Below, piece by piece: positions 17,730-26,666 of a DNA stretch of 64,000 nt (positions within the stretch are counted from its first letter, which is position 1; each line of letters begins with the position of its first letter). The position numbers and the translations under genes were made by a program. Origin of the DNA: Spirochaetaceae bacterium. GTDB lineage: Bacteria; Spirochaetota; Spirochaetia; SZUA-6; Bin103. A model generated the notes under the pieces. It was not told the DNA's origin and ran no database searches. It saw only the letters and a list, made by a program, of their open reading frames with translations. The stretch spans positions 39,009 to 103,008 of the forward strand of contig JAPPGB010000105.1 in the NCBI GenBank assembly GCA_028821475.1, in the 5' to 3' direction.

Positions 17730-19015
17730 GTCCCATCGTCCCATATCGGAGCGACATCCAGGAGCGACGCCGCTTGCGCGAGGAACGAGAGAGGAACCAT
17801 GGCGATTGGATAGCCCACGTACGTTCCAATGTGGCAGAACTGCGTTCCGGAACGGATCGTATCGATACGCTGTATTGGATCGGGAAGGCATACTTCGGCT
17901 CGCTCGTGGAGGCTCGCGGAAGCAGTCCTGAAGAGCGGATCAGGAATCTCTTTCGATACGAAGAATCCCTGATCGCGGCGGCCCTCGCCGGCATGCGTGG
18001 CACGCTGTGCCGTAACGACGTTCCGGAACCATCCGAGATCATCAGTTCTGCGGGAAGCGGCCAGGAGTACCGCGTTGCTCTACCGTTCCTGGCCGGTATG
18101 GAAGAGCTTGAGCCGGAGGCCGTGCTCCGACTGAGTGACAAACAGGTCAGGCAGGCTCTCGCGTTCCGTTACGGCTCGCCTGCCCTCCGCCTGGGACAGC
18201 AGGGTTCCACGTGGTACCGGACGCTGCTGGACCGGTGTCCGGAAACCGTCGCCGACGTACTCGTCCGTTGCGTAGCTTCGATTCTTCGCAGCGGTAAGCA
18301 CGACTACTCCATCGTTCATCAGCTACTCGGAGAAGATCATGCTCGCGTAGCCCGTCATGCGGCCATGCCGCTGCTGCGCGGCTTCCCCCTGCGTTGCACG
18401 GCGGCGCAGCTTCAGAATCTGGACGATCTGCTCCATGCCGCCCACCGGTACGCCGATCGACGGTCCTTTCTTGGTTTGATTGCGGACAAGCTTTCCCGAC
18501 CGAGCATGACCGTCGCGCAGAGGGTTCATTGGCTGGCAATGGGAGTCATTGTTCTTCCGCACAGCTACCTCGATCCCTTGTCCGACTTCGTCGGACGCAC
18601 GGAAAGGCGCCTCTCGCACCTCGCCGAGTTCCTGCGGTCGGCGGGTCCCACCGTAGACGAACTGGAGGTACCGGCTCTGAAGTACTACATCAGTGTGCTG
18701 GGAAGTACCCTCGGACGTTGGTTCTCGCACGACTCGGATGTCTTGGCCACCGAGTCCGCCAGCGTGGCGCCATGTGTCTACCGGATGATCCAGCGCTTGG
18801 CAGCGCTTCCCGACCCGGAAGCAAGCGCTGCGCTGGACGAGCTCGCGACAGACGAGGCGCTGTCCTCCTGGAAGCTGAACCTGGCCACCGCTCGCGACCG
18901 ACAGCGCGTGGTGCGGCGCGACGCCCTCTACCGGCATTCCCAGCGTCGACCCGACCTGCGAGACCTTGCGCGATGGTCGACCCGCGAACCCGGCTGATCT
19001 CGCGTCCCTCGTGAC
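17726..19015 (+). pseudogene. Remnant of a large NACHT/helical-repeat-type protein, frameshifted near its end
   Basis: An open frame from 17726 to 18997 gives 423 alpha-helical residues without Walker motifs. Near its end LPDPEASAALDELATDEALSSW is followed by KLNLATARDRQRVVRRDALY, a motif I associate with the C-terminal part of very large ATP-binding/NACHT-like bacterial proteins, where it is normally followed by a PAN..DL motif. Here that motif appears one frame over (RPANPADLASLVTV, about 18970-19010), after which a stop follows. So the gene has at least one frameshift and has lost its distal domain. It could be a decayed defence-type gene. The function of the intact family is uncertain to me. 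Confidence 0.55.
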
Positions 19016-19159
19016 CGTCGCACGATCTCGGTCTGCGTGGTCGACGTGAGCCCGCCGTCTCCGTGACCCGCGTGCCGGAGTGCCGATCGGGCATGACCAC
19101 GCAAGCGGCGGCGGGCTATCATGGGGCCATCAAAACGACAGTCCGACAAGGAGTTCTGC

Positions 19160-19696
19160 ATGGGCAACGACAAGCTGAGGACCATTCCGGTGAAGGACAC
19201 CGATGCGCCGGAATTCGCCGCGGTGGCGCGCAAGGTGAGCTGGCCGAAGAAGGACGAAGGCAGGCCGTCGCAGTTCTGGCCGGCGATGAGCGGGTTCAAC
19301 ATCGGCTCCGGCACCGACGTGGACATCTCCTACCTGGAGTCGACCCGCTCGGAGCCGTCCAACGGCTTCGACCGCCACCTCAACACCGAGGAGCTGTTCG
19401 TGTGCCTGGCGGGCGAGTACGTGATGCCGATGGCGCCCTGCCGCAAGCCGGACGACCCCGACGACGAGCCGCGCATCGAGGACCTGATCGCGTTCCGGGT
19501 GCGCGCCGGAGATGCCTACGTGCTGAAGCCGAACGTGTGGCACAACGGCGGCTGGCCGACCAGGGAGGCGGGCTCGATGCGCTACATCATGGTGCTGTCC
19601 GGGCACCGCGCCGGCGAGGGCCACCAGGGGCGCGTCGACCACATCATGAAGACCCTGCCGGACGACCAGCAGGTGATCCCGGAAGGGCTGGCATAG
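19160..19696 (+). CDS. Cupin-fold protein, ureidoglycolate-lyase-like
   Basis: A 178-residue protein whose core, LNTEELFVCLAGEYVMPMAP followed by FRVRAGDAYVLKPNVWHNGGWP, has the beta-barrel spacing of AllA-like ureidoglycolate lyases and related cupins: a Glu/His pair on one strand and a WHNG motif on the other. ATG 19160 has AAGGAG (19148-19153) 6 nt upstream. It opens a plus-strand run that includes a ThuA-like protein 10 nt downstream. The substrate is unknown; sugar or ureide chemistry is possible. Confidence 0.65.
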   Translation: MGNDKLRTIPVKDTDAPEFAAVARKVSWPKKDEGRPSQFWPAMSGFNIGSGTDVDISYLESTRSEPSNGFDRHLNTEELFVCLAGEYVMPMAPCRKPDDPDDEPRIEDLIAFRVRAGDAYVLKPNVWHNGGWPTREAGSMRYIMVLSGHRAGEGHQGRVDHIMKTLPDDQQVIPEGLA

Positions 19697-19706
19697 CGCC
19701 GGCGCC

Positions 19707-20384
19707 ATGTCGACCGCACCGCCCGATACGGGCAACATCAAGGCGGCCGTGATCGTCGGCGGCCACGGCTACGACGTTCCCGGATTCAAGGCGCTGTTCG
19801 ACTCCCTGCACGGCGTGGACTGGTACCTGCAGGACATCGACAACTGGGCCGGCTCGCCGGTCGCCGACCAGTACGACGTGTTCGTGTTCTACCACATGGT
19901 GGCGTGGGGGGTGTGGAGCCTGCGCCCCGACATGGCCGAGCGCATCGACGAAGCCAACCGGCAGATCGGCACCACCGGCCAGGGCTGGTTCGTGTGGCAC
20001 CACGCGCTGCTGTCGTATCCGGAGAGCCCCGCCTTCGACCGCGTGTGCAACTCGGCCGACCGCACGTTGAAGAAGCCGGACCGGTTCACGCCGCGCATCG
20101 ACATGAACGTGCACGTCGAGCACCCCGACCACCCGGTCACCGTCGGCGTTGACGACTTCGCCATCTCCGGCGAAGGCTTCCTGCTGCCGGCGTGCGGCCC
20201 GGACAGCACCGTCCTGCTGACCCACGACCACGCCGGCAACATCCCCTCGCTGGCGTGGTGCCACGAGCTGGACCGTTCGCGGGTGCTGTGCTGGCAATCG
20301 GGCCACGACGCCACCGAGTGGACCAACCCCGCCTTCAAGAAGGTCTTCCAGCAGGGCATCGAATGGCTGGCCCGCCGCCGATAG
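19707..20384 (+). CDS. ThuA-like protein (trehalose-utilization/class I glutamine amidotransferase fold)
   Basis: A 225-residue soluble protein of the ThuA family, with VIVGGHGYDVPGFKALFDSL at the N-terminus, QYDVFVFYHM for the central strand, GWFVWHHALLSYP in place of the nucleophile elbow (no Cys), and SLAWCHELDRSRVLCWQSGHD near the end. Family members occur in clusters for modified sugars and their exact reaction is poorly defined. It probably forms an operon with the upstream cupin gene (10 nt gap). Downstream lies a tiny ORF and an aldo/keto reductase. Confidence 0.8.
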   Translation: MSTAPPDTGNIKAAVIVGGHGYDVPGFKALFDSLHGVDWYLQDIDNWAGSPVADQYDVFVFYHMVAWGVWSLRPDMAERIDEANRQIGTTGQGWFVWHHALLSYPESPAFDRVCNSADRTLKKPDRFTPRIDMNVHVEHPDHPVTVGVDDFAISGEGFLLPACGPDSTVLLTHDHAGNIPSLAWCHELDRSRVLCWQSGHDATEWTNPAFKKVFQQGIEWLARRR

Positions 20385-20394
20385 GAAATTCCCG

Positions 20395-20562
20395 ATGCAG
20401 TACTCGGTGACTCTCGACCTGATCGACGAGCCGGGATTCGAGGGCTACTACAGGATCGAGGGAGCAGTCGCCGCGGCGAGGGACGTGGCTGAACTGTGGG
20501 TGGCGGAGAACCACTCGCGCGGCGAACCGGTTCCACAGGAGTCCGGTACCAGGCGGCATTGA
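20395..20562 (+). CDS. Small hypothetical ORF (55 aa)
   Basis: Starts with ATG 20395 ten bases after the ThuA stop and ends at TGA 20562. The sequence MQYSVTLDLIDEPGFEGYYR has a beta-strand character faintly like the opening of HicB-type proteins, and the C-terminus becomes polar. No Shine-Dalgarno or domain is clear. It could be a real short gene or the remnant of a longer one. Confidence 0.3.
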   Translation: MQYSVTLDLIDEPGFEGYYRIEGAVAAARDVAELWVAENHSRGEPVPQESGTRRH

Positions 20563-20584
20563 CGCTGGACGAGTTCCGCCAACG

Positions 20585-21601
20585 GTGAAATACGGAACGA
20601 TTGCCGGAATCGGCAAGCCGGTGGCGCGGCTGGTGTGCGGCACCATGGTGATCACCGACGAAGAGGAGGCCAGGCCAAAAGGCCCCTGGGGAGACCTGAA
20701 CCGGGAGTTGAGTTTTGCCCTGCTCGATGCGATCGCAGCCGGCGGCGGCAACACGTTCGACACCGCCCACGTGTACGGCATCGGCGGGGCCGGCGAGAAG
20801 GGGCTGGGACTGTGGATGGCCGAGCGCGGCAATCGCGACGAGTTGGTCATCATCGGCAAAGGCGGCGTCCGCCCGTCGCCGCCGGCGCCGTACAAGGTGA
20901 TGCCCAGCTTCATCGACGCCGACCTGTTCGAGACCCTGGCGCGCCTGCAGACCGGCTACGTCGACCTGTACATGATGCACTACGACGACCCGGCGGCGCC
21001 GCTCGGTCCGCTGATGGAGACCCTGAACGCCCACCTCGCCGCCGGCCGAACGCGTACCATTGGCTGCTCCAACATGACCCACGAGCGCTTCGAGGAAGCC
21101 AACGAATACGCCGACAAGCGTGGCCTGGAGCCGCTGGTGGCCTCAGAACCGCAATACTCGCTGGCGGAACAAGGCGCCATCTACATTCCCGGCTCGGTGA
21201 GCATTTCCGGGCCCGCGCATCGCAACGCGCGCGAGTGGTACGCCGGCACCGGCATGCCGGTGATCCCCTACTCCAGCCTCGGCAGCGGGTTCTTCTCCGG
21301 GCTGCTGCGGCCGGGCACGTTCGACGAAGTCAAGGAGCGCATGAACCCCACAGCGGTGCGCGTCTATGCCTGCGAAGCCAACTTCGAGCGCCTTGAGCGG
21401 GTGGCGACGCTCGCCGAACGCATGGGCGCCAGCGTCGCCCAGATCGCCCTCGCGTTCCTGCTCACCGGCCCCCTGAACGTGTTCGCCCTCACCGGCCCGC
21501 GCTCTCCCGCCGAGTTCGCCGACAACACTGCCGCCCTGGAGATCACCCTCACCCCCGCCGAACGCGCTTGGCTCGACCTGGAAACCGACACCGCGCCGTA
21601 G
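20585..21601 (+). CDS. Aldo/keto reductase
   Basis: A 338-residue NAD(P)H-dependent oxidoreductase. Catalytic residues are visible in NTFDTAHVYG (Asp, Tyr), VIIGKGGVR (Lys) and LYMMHYDDP (His). IGCSNMTHERFEEAN, VIPYSSLGSGFFSG and LTGPRSPAEFADN are the later conserved segments. The start is GTG 20585 (VKYGTIAGIGKPVARLV). It lies in the plus-strand catabolic run between the ThuA-like gene and an SDR, both candidates to act on the same sugar-like substrate. It is clearly distinct from the aldo/keto reductases at 13237 and 42999. Confidence 0.85.
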   Translation: MKYGTIAGIGKPVARLVCGTMVITDEEEARPKGPWGDLNRELSFALLDAIAAGGGNTFDTAHVYGIGGAGEKGLGLWMAERGNRDELVIIGKGGVRPSPPAPYKVMPSFIDADLFETLARLQTGYVDLYMMHYDDPAAPLGPLMETLNAHLAAGRTRTIGCSNMTHERFEEANEYADKRGLEPLVASEPQYSLAEQGAIYIPGSVSISGPAHRNAREWYAGTGMPVIPYSSLGSGFFSGLLRPGTFDEVKERMNPTAVRVYACEANFERLERVATLAERMGASVAQIALAFLLTGPLNVFALTGPRSPAEFADNTAALEITLTPAERAWLDLETDTAP

Positions 21602-21633
21602 CACTCCGCAACGGCTGCCGAGTGCGGCAGGCG

Positions 21634-21662
21634 TTGTGCGGCGCACACGCCGCGCTTACACT
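21634..21662 (+). promoter_or_regulatory. Candidate promoter TTGTGC-N17-TACACT before the SDR gene
   Basis: TTGTGC (21634-21639), a 17-nt spacer and TACACT (21657-21662), ending 8 nt before ATG 21671. The same -35 hexamer and spacing recur before proS (57507-57535). It predicts a transcript starting at or next to the start codon and a break in the operon here. Confidence 0.45.
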
Positions 21663-21670
21663 GCCGGGCC

Positions 21671-22426
21671 ATGAAGCTGGAAGGAAGGTGTGCCCTGGTG
21701 ACCGGCGGTGCGTCGGGGATCGGCAAGGCGAGTTGCGAGCTGTTCGCCCGCGAGGGGGCGAAGGTCGCCGTGGTGGACCTGAACGGCCCCGGGGCCGAGG
21801 AGACCGCACACGGGATCGGCGCGGCGGGCGGCACGGCGCTGCCGTTTACGGCCGACGTGACGGATGAAGACCAGGTGGCGCGGGCGGTGGCCGGGGCGGT
21901 GGCGGAGTGGGGACCGATCGGCGTGCTGCACAACCACGCCGGGCTGCTGCCGGCCGACGACGCCTCCATCTTCGACATCGACGTCGCCACCATCGACGAG
22001 GCGCTGTCGATCAACGTCAAGGGGATGATCCTGGTCGGCAAGCACGTGGCGCGGGTGATGCGCGACGCCGGCGGCGGGGCGATCGTCAACACCGCCTCCG
22101 ACCTGTCCTACATCGCTCTCGGCGGGCTCACCACCTACGTCACGTCGAAGAGCGCCATACCCGGCCTGACGCGAGTGATGGCGGCCGATCTCGCCGACCA
22201 CGGAGTACGGGTCAACGCGGTAGCGCCCGGCTTCACCTACACCGGCATGACCGCCGGCATGCTCGACCAGCCGGAGATCCTGGAGCCGATGAAGGACACC
22301 TACCTGATCAGGGAACTGGGCCAGCCGATCGACGTGGCCAACTGCGTGCTGTTCCTGGCTTCCGACGATGCCCGCTTTGTCACCGGCGCCGTGCTCGTGG
22401 TCGACGGCGGCCACACCGTCAGGTGA
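21671..22426 (+). CDS. Short-chain dehydrogenase/reductase (classical SDR)
   Basis: At 251 residues it has the classical SDR length. Cofactor motif VTGGASGIGKAS (about residues 10-21) with an acidic residue at the end of strand 2 (VVDLNG), suggesting NAD rather than NADP. The catalytic set is NHAG, Ser in NTASDLSY and the YxxxK motif in TYVTSKSAI; NAVAPGFTYT and FVTGAVLVVDGGHTV complete the fold. It precedes a cyclase-family enzyme and an alcohol dehydrogenase, an arrangement common in carbonyl or sugar-lactone catabolism, although a likely own promoter sits just upstream. Confidence 0.9.
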   Translation: MKLEGRCALVTGGASGIGKASCELFAREGAKVAVVDLNGPGAEETAHGIGAAGGTALPFTADVTDEDQVARAVAGAVAEWGPIGVLHNHAGLLPADDASIFDIDVATIDEALSINVKGMILVGKHVARVMRDAGGGAIVNTASDLSYIALGGLTTYVTSKSAIPGLTRVMAADLADHGVRVNAVAPGFTYTGMTAGMLDQPEILEPMKDTYLIRELGQPIDVANCVLFLASDDARFVTGAVLVVDGGHTVR

Positions 22427-22507
22427 CGCCGGTCGCGGTGATGACAACCCGCAGACACGAAAGCGGTCGCCGGATGCCGACCCTCCCGTACGTGACGAAC
22501 GACCTTG

Positions 22508-23338
22508 ATGCGCGCTGACTGGACCCTCGCCGACGAGCAGCAGGTGCGTGAGCGCTACCCCGGCATGGTGGAGTGCCCGCCGCCGGCGATCCACTCGCGG
22601 ATCGAGCTGCTCGGCAGGCAGTGCACCGTGACCGACCTGAGCCACGAGATCGCGCCGAGCAACCCCACCTTCAAGGGTCACCAGCGTACGGTGATGTGGC
22701 AGCACCTGTCGCACGAGGATGTGCAGCAATTCGGGCTCACCGAGCCGCCCTACTCCTACGAGGTGGTGGCGTTCACCCTGTGCGGCCATACCTCCACGCA
22801 TTGCGACTCGATCAGCCACATCGTGCCCGAGCAGGGCGCCCGCCCGATCGACCAGAGCCCCCTGCAGTGGCACATGGCGCCGGGGATCTGGCTCGACTTC
22901 CGCGCCAAGGAGCCCAACTCCTACATCACCCGCGCCGACCTGGAAGGGCAGATCGCCGAGCACGGGCTGCAGATCAGGCAAGGGTCGGTGCTGCTGTACG
23001 CCACCGGCTGGAGCGACAAGTGGTCCGGCGACCCGTATGCCTACATCGCCGGCTACCCCGGCCTGGACGAGGAGGCGAGCCACTTCCTGGCCGACGCCGG
23101 CGTGGTGGCGTTCGGCGCCGACGCACCGAGCGTCGACTCCTACCACGAGGTGGCGGTGCGCCGCGTACAGCCGGCGCACATGATGTGCCGCGAACGCGGC
23201 ATCCTGAACATGGAGAACCTGGCCAACGTGCACCTCATCCCGGAGCGCAGCTTCACCTTCATCGGCCTGCCGCTGAAGATCAGGAACGGCGCCGGCTCGC
23301 CGATCCGGGCCGTCGCCATCACCGAGGACCAGGACTGA
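22508..23338 (+). CDS. Cyclase-family metal-dependent hydrolase (kynurenine-formamidase-like)
   Basis: Members hydrolyse amide or lactone bonds with two metals bound by an HxGTHxDxxxH motif; here HTSTHCDSISH (about residues 96-106) keeps every ligand with Thr-Ser in place of the usual Gly. DLSHEIAPSNPTFKG and FGADAPSVDSYHE also fit. It is 276 residues from ATG 22508 (a TTG just before is in frame). The stop (23336-23338) is only 2 nt from the next ATG, so it is translationally coupled to the alcohol dehydrogenase. The pairing suggests oxidation and hydrolysis of one metabolite. Confidence 0.85.
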   Translation: MRADWTLADEQQVRERYPGMVECPPPAIHSRIELLGRQCTVTDLSHEIAPSNPTFKGHQRTVMWQHLSHEDVQQFGLTEPPYSYEVVAFTLCGHTSTHCDSISHIVPEQGARPIDQSPLQWHMAPGIWLDFRAKEPNSYITRADLEGQIAEHGLQIRQGSVLLYATGWSDKWSGDPYAYIAGYPGLDEEASHFLADAGVVAFGADAPSVDSYHEVAVRRVQPAHMMCRERGILNMENLANVHLIPERSFTFIGLPLKIRNGAGSPIRAVAITEDQD

Positions 23339-23340
23339 GC

Positions 23341-24402
23341 ATGCAGGCGCTGGTGCTGACCGCTCCGAACCAGTTTTCGGTCGAGCAGGTGGCTGTTCCC
23401 GAAATCGGCGCGGACGACGTACTGGTGCAGGTGGACACGACATATATCTGCGGTACCGACCCGCACATCATCGCCGGCGACTTTCCCGGCTTCTGGCCCA
23501 AGTCGTACCCGTTCGTGCCCGGCCACGAGTGGTCTGGGACGGTGGTCGAGGCCGGACCGGTCGCGGCCGGCCTCGGCTGGAGCGCCGGCGACCGGGTGTG
23601 CGCCACCTCGCACTGCGGCTGCGGCTACTGCCGCATGTGCCTGACCGGGCGCTACAACCTGTGCCTGAATTACGGCAACGAGGCGGTCGGCCACCGCCAA
23701 TACGGCCACTACACTCCCGGCGGTTACGCCGACTTCGTGGCGGCCAGCGTCAAGAGCGTGTACCGCATCCCCGACCGGCTGTCGCTGGCGGACGCGGCGT
23801 TGATCGACCCGCTCTCCATCGCCCTGTACACGGTCAAGCGCACCCGCCTGCAGCCGGGCGCCGACATCGTCATCCTCGGCGCCGGTCCGCAGGGCCTGAT
23901 GGCGATCCTGTGCGCGGCGGCGCTCGGCGCCGGGCGCATCATCGCCGCCGGCAGTGGCGAGCGGCTGGCCCGCGCCCGCAAGCTGGGCGCCATCGGCATC
24001 GACTACCGAGCCGCCGATGTGGTTGGCGAGGTGCGCCGGCTGACCGGCGGCCTCGGCGCCCAGCACGTGGTGGAGTGCGCCGGCACGACGCAGGCGTTCC
24101 GGCAGGCGTGCGAACTGGCCGCCAAGGGCGGCGTCATCTCCGCCATCGGCCTGCCCGCCGACGACGCCGCGGTCCCGGTGCGCCGCCTGGTGCTCGACGA
24201 AGTGGAGATCCGCGGCGGGCGCGCCAACCCCAACACCGCCGAGGAAGCCCTCTCCCTGGTCATCAACGGCCGCGTCGACATCGCCCCGCTGTTCACCCAC
24301 CGCTTCCCGCTCGCCGACTTCGCCGACGCGCTCGACACCTTCACCGGCCGCGTCGACGGCGCCATCAAGGTGGCGGTCGGCCCGGCCGACCGTCCCTCCT
24401 GA
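23341..24402 (+). CDS. Zinc-dependent alcohol/polyol dehydrogenase (MDR superfamily)
   Basis: A 353-residue medium-chain dehydrogenase. Catalytic zinc ligands are in ICGTDPH and PGHEWSG; the four-Cys structural zinc site is in CGCGYCRMC plus a later Cys. The NAD-binding motif is ILGAGPQGLMA. The layout is like sorbitol, threonine or galactitol dehydrogenases. ATG 23341 lies 2 nt after the cyclase stop, and the RtcB gene begins 1 nt after its own stop, so the three genes are tightly coupled. Confidence 0.9.
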   Translation: MQALVLTAPNQFSVEQVAVPEIGADDVLVQVDTTYICGTDPHIIAGDFPGFWPKSYPFVPGHEWSGTVVEAGPVAAGLGWSAGDRVCATSHCGCGYCRMCLTGRYNLCLNYGNEAVGHRQYGHYTPGGYADFVAASVKSVYRIPDRLSLADAALIDPLSIALYTVKRTRLQPGADIVILGAGPQGLMAILCAAALGAGRIIAAGSGERLARARKLGAIGIDYRAADVVGEVRRLTGGLGAQHVVECAGTTQAFRQACELAAKGGVISAIGLPADDAAVPVRRLVLDEVEIRGGRANPNTAEEALSLVINGRVDIAPLFTHRFPLADFADALDTFTGRVDGAIKVAVGPADRPS

Positions 24403-24403
24403 C

Positions 24404-25612
24404 GTGGCCGGGCAGTCGCCTCGCCCCGCGCACCAGCTAGTCGACTCGCTGCCGGTGTGGGGCGTGCCGGTCGCAGAGGCCGTGGGGCAGATGCAGCGCT
24501 GCCGGGAGCGCGCCGACTACGCCGCCCTGATGGCCGACCACCACCTCGGCTACGCGGTGCCGGTGGGCGGCGTGATCGCCTGGGCCGACCACCTCAGCCC
24601 ATCCGGAGTCGGCTTCGACATCTCCTGCGGCAACAAGGCAGTGCTCCTGGATGCCGACGCCGGGGAGGTACGCCGCCACATCGGGACGATCATGGACGAC
24701 CTTTGGCGCACCCTGTCGTTCGGCATCGGGCGCAAGAACCCCGAGCCGGTGGAGCACGAGCTGTTCGACGACGACCCGGCCTGGGACCTCCCGGAAGCCG
24801 CGCAGCACCGCGACATGGCGCGCGCCCAGCTCGGCACCATCGGCTCCGGCAACCACTACGTCGACCTGTTCGCTGACGAGGTCGACCGCGTCTGGGTCGG
24901 CGTCCACTTCGGCTCGCGCGGCCTCGGCCACAAGATCGCCAGCCACTTCATCCGCGCCGGCGGCGGGCGCGACGGCATCCACGTCGATCCGGTGCTGCTG
25001 GCCACCGGCAGCGACCTCGGGCAGCGCTACCTGGCGTGCATGCAGCTCGCCGGGCGCTACGCCTACGCCGGCCGCGACTGGGTGTGCGCCCGCGTCGCCC
25101 GCCTGCTCGGCGCCAAGGTCCTGGACGAGGTGCACAACCACCACAACTTCGCCTGGCGCGAGAACCACTTCGGCCGCGACCTGTGGGTGGTGCGCAAGGG
25201 CGCCACCCCGGCGTTTCCCGGTCAGCGCGGCTTCATCGGCGGCTCCATGGGCGACATTTCCGTGATCGTGGAGGGCGTCGATAGCGAAGAGAGCCGCCTC
25301 ACCCTGCGCTCCACCGTGCACGGCGCCGGACGGGTAATGTCGCGCCGCCGCGCCGCCGGCAAGCGCCGCCGCCGGCGCGGGCGCGTCGAGCAGGTCACCG
25401 CCGGCGAAGTGAGCCGCGAAATGATGCAGGCGTGGCTGCAACGCGTCGGCGTCGAGTTGCGCGGCGCCGGCACCGACGAGTCACCGCACTGCTACAAGCG
25501 CATCGAAGAGGTGCTCGCCTTCCACGCCGCCAGCATCCGCATCCTGCACACCCTCACGCCCCTCGGCGTCGCCATGGCCGCCCCCGACGAGTTCGACCCC
25601 TTCCGCGACTGA
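24404..25612 (+). CDS. rtcB: RtcB-type RNA ligase
   Basis: RtcB joins RNA 2',3'-cyclic phosphate ends to 5'-OH ends using GTP and Mn2+. Conserved sites are present: metal Cys in GVGFDISCGNKA, GSGNHYVDLF, VHFGSRGLGHKIASHF, EVHNHHNFAW, GSMGDISVIVEG and the guanylylated His in STVHGAGRVMSR. The 402 residues are shorter than the roughly 480 of archaeal forms but match many bacterial ones. GTG 24404 follows the alcohol dehydrogenase stop by 1 nt. No archease or RtcA is nearby, so a general RNA-repair role is likely, and its coupling to a metabolic operon is odd. Confidence 0.9.
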   Translation: MAGQSPRPAHQLVDSLPVWGVPVAEAVGQMQRCRERADYAALMADHHLGYAVPVGGVIAWADHLSPSGVGFDISCGNKAVLLDADAGEVRRHIGTIMDDLWRTLSFGIGRKNPEPVEHELFDDDPAWDLPEAAQHRDMARAQLGTIGSGNHYVDLFADEVDRVWVGVHFGSRGLGHKIASHFIRAGGGRDGIHVDPVLLATGSDLGQRYLACMQLAGRYAYAGRDWVCARVARLLGAKVLDEVHNHHNFAWRENHFGRDLWVVRKGATPAFPGQRGFIGGSMGDISVIVEGVDSEESRLTLRSTVHGAGRVMSRRRAAGKRRRRRGRVEQVTAGEVSREMMQAWLQRVGVELRGAGTDESPHCYKRIEEVLAFHAASIRILHTLTPLGVAMAAPDEFDPFRD

Positions 25613-25628
25613 CCGAACTTGCTTGTGT

Positions 25629-26246
25629 TCAGGGCTTCTCCGGTTGAGAAGGCCACGCGGGCTCGCCCGGGCCCTCGGAGCCGGGAAACTGAATGCCATT
25701 CGCGGTGGCCGCTTCGATCACGCGGCACGTAAGGTCGACCGCATCTTCGCCGATCGCCGCCAGATCAGCTTGGGAAATTGGCTGCTCGGACTGCTCACGC
25801 CAGCCCTTTCTCGGCCAGTGGCGCAAGGTCGCTTTGCGACTCTTCTCATCGTAATCGGTCCAGGCTCCGTGACAGAGCGCGTTGCGCCAGTCTGCGACTC
25901 TCCTCAGTTTGGCATTGAGTTCACTCACAGACTCCTCGTGAAATCGGTCGTCTTCGGTTAGCGCTTCGACCAAGCGATTGGAGAGCTCTCCGAGTGATTC
26001 GTCCAGCGATTTTTCGAGGCTCCGTTGCCACGTCTCATACGCTCTTGTCGCCTCTTCTAGCGACTTGTACTTGCGCGTGGCCGTGATTGCCAAATTGGCT
26101 CTCTTCAGGCAATCTTCGAGAAAACCAAACTTCGCGATGGTCCGCCCTAGTTCTTCCCAGAACTCTGCCGGACAAGCATGGGTCGGCCAGCGAGGATGCA
26201 TGCGCTCACGAGCGACTACATAGTGTGTGTGATCAGATTCGCTCAC
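25629..26246 (-). CDS. HEPN-like hypothetical protein with RNxxxH motif
   Basis: A helical 205-residue protein with a long charged helix (about residues 40-100) and the motif RNALCHGAW (about 115-123), which fits the R-x4-H active site of HEPN-superfamily RNases and related toxins. No other domain is seen. GTG 26246 is chosen because GGAG (26254-26257) is 7 nt upstream; GTG 26249 and TTG 26252 are alternatives. It lies 24 nt behind the DUF5615 gene on the same strand, making a three-gene unit. Base composition is visibly lower in GC than the flanks, so the unit was probably acquired. Confidence 0.6.
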   Translation of the reverse strand: MSESDHTHYVVARERMHPRWPTHACPAEFWEELGRTIAKFGFLEDCLKRANLAITATRKYKSLEEATRAYETWQRSLEKSLDESLGELSNRLVEALTEDDRFHEESVSELNAKLRRVADWRNALCHGAWTDYDEKSRKATLRHWPRKGWREQSEQPISQADLAAIGEDAVDLTCRVIEAATANGIQFPGSEGPGEPAWPSQPEKP

Positions 26247-26270
26247 CACCAATCTCCGATCACCAGACGA

Positions 26271-26666
26271 CTATTCGACATGTGAAAGCGGCCACCGATA
26301 GCGTTCAGTGATGACTCGGCCACGGGCACTGAGAGTGACTTCCAGTACCTCGTTGACCGGATCGAGATCTGCCAAAAGCTTGAGCGCATGTCGAAACAAG
26401 CGCTTCTGACTGTCAAGGGTGTTATGACCATCGGCAAAGTTCAAGCAGACGAGACCGGGGTGCATCTCTTCGCGTCCGACCAGCGTCACGAAGTCCGTCG
26501 TGTCGTTCGTCACCAAGACCCAGTCGTCGCTGATCGCGTGTTGCATGTGCTGCCAATCCTCGCCTCCGTCCCGACCAACCCGTGCGACATGAGCACAATC
26601 GAATCCGGCGTTCCATGCGACTTCCGTGAGGTCGGGACTCAGGCACTCGTCGATCAAGAACCGCAC
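26271..26666 (-). CDS. DUF5615-family PIN-like protein (putative toxin)
   Basis: A 131-residue small PIN-like fold. FLIDECLSPDL at the start supplies the first acidic residue, GGEDWQHMQHAISDDWVLVTNDTTDF gives the central Asp set (split over two strands), and PGLVCLNF follows. DUF5615 proteins are predicted RNases usually paired with a DUF433 partner, as here. The start is GTG 26666, overlapping the DUF433 stop by one base (TAGTG). It is probably the toxin half of a type II-like pair; activity is unproven for most of this family. Confidence 0.85.
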   Translation of the reverse strand: MRFLIDECLSPDLTEVAWNAGFDCAHVARVGRDGGEDWQHMQHAISDDWVLVTNDTTDFVTLVGREEMHPGLVCLNFADGHNTLDSQKRLFRHALKLLADLDPVNEVLEVTLSARGRVITERYRWPLSHVE

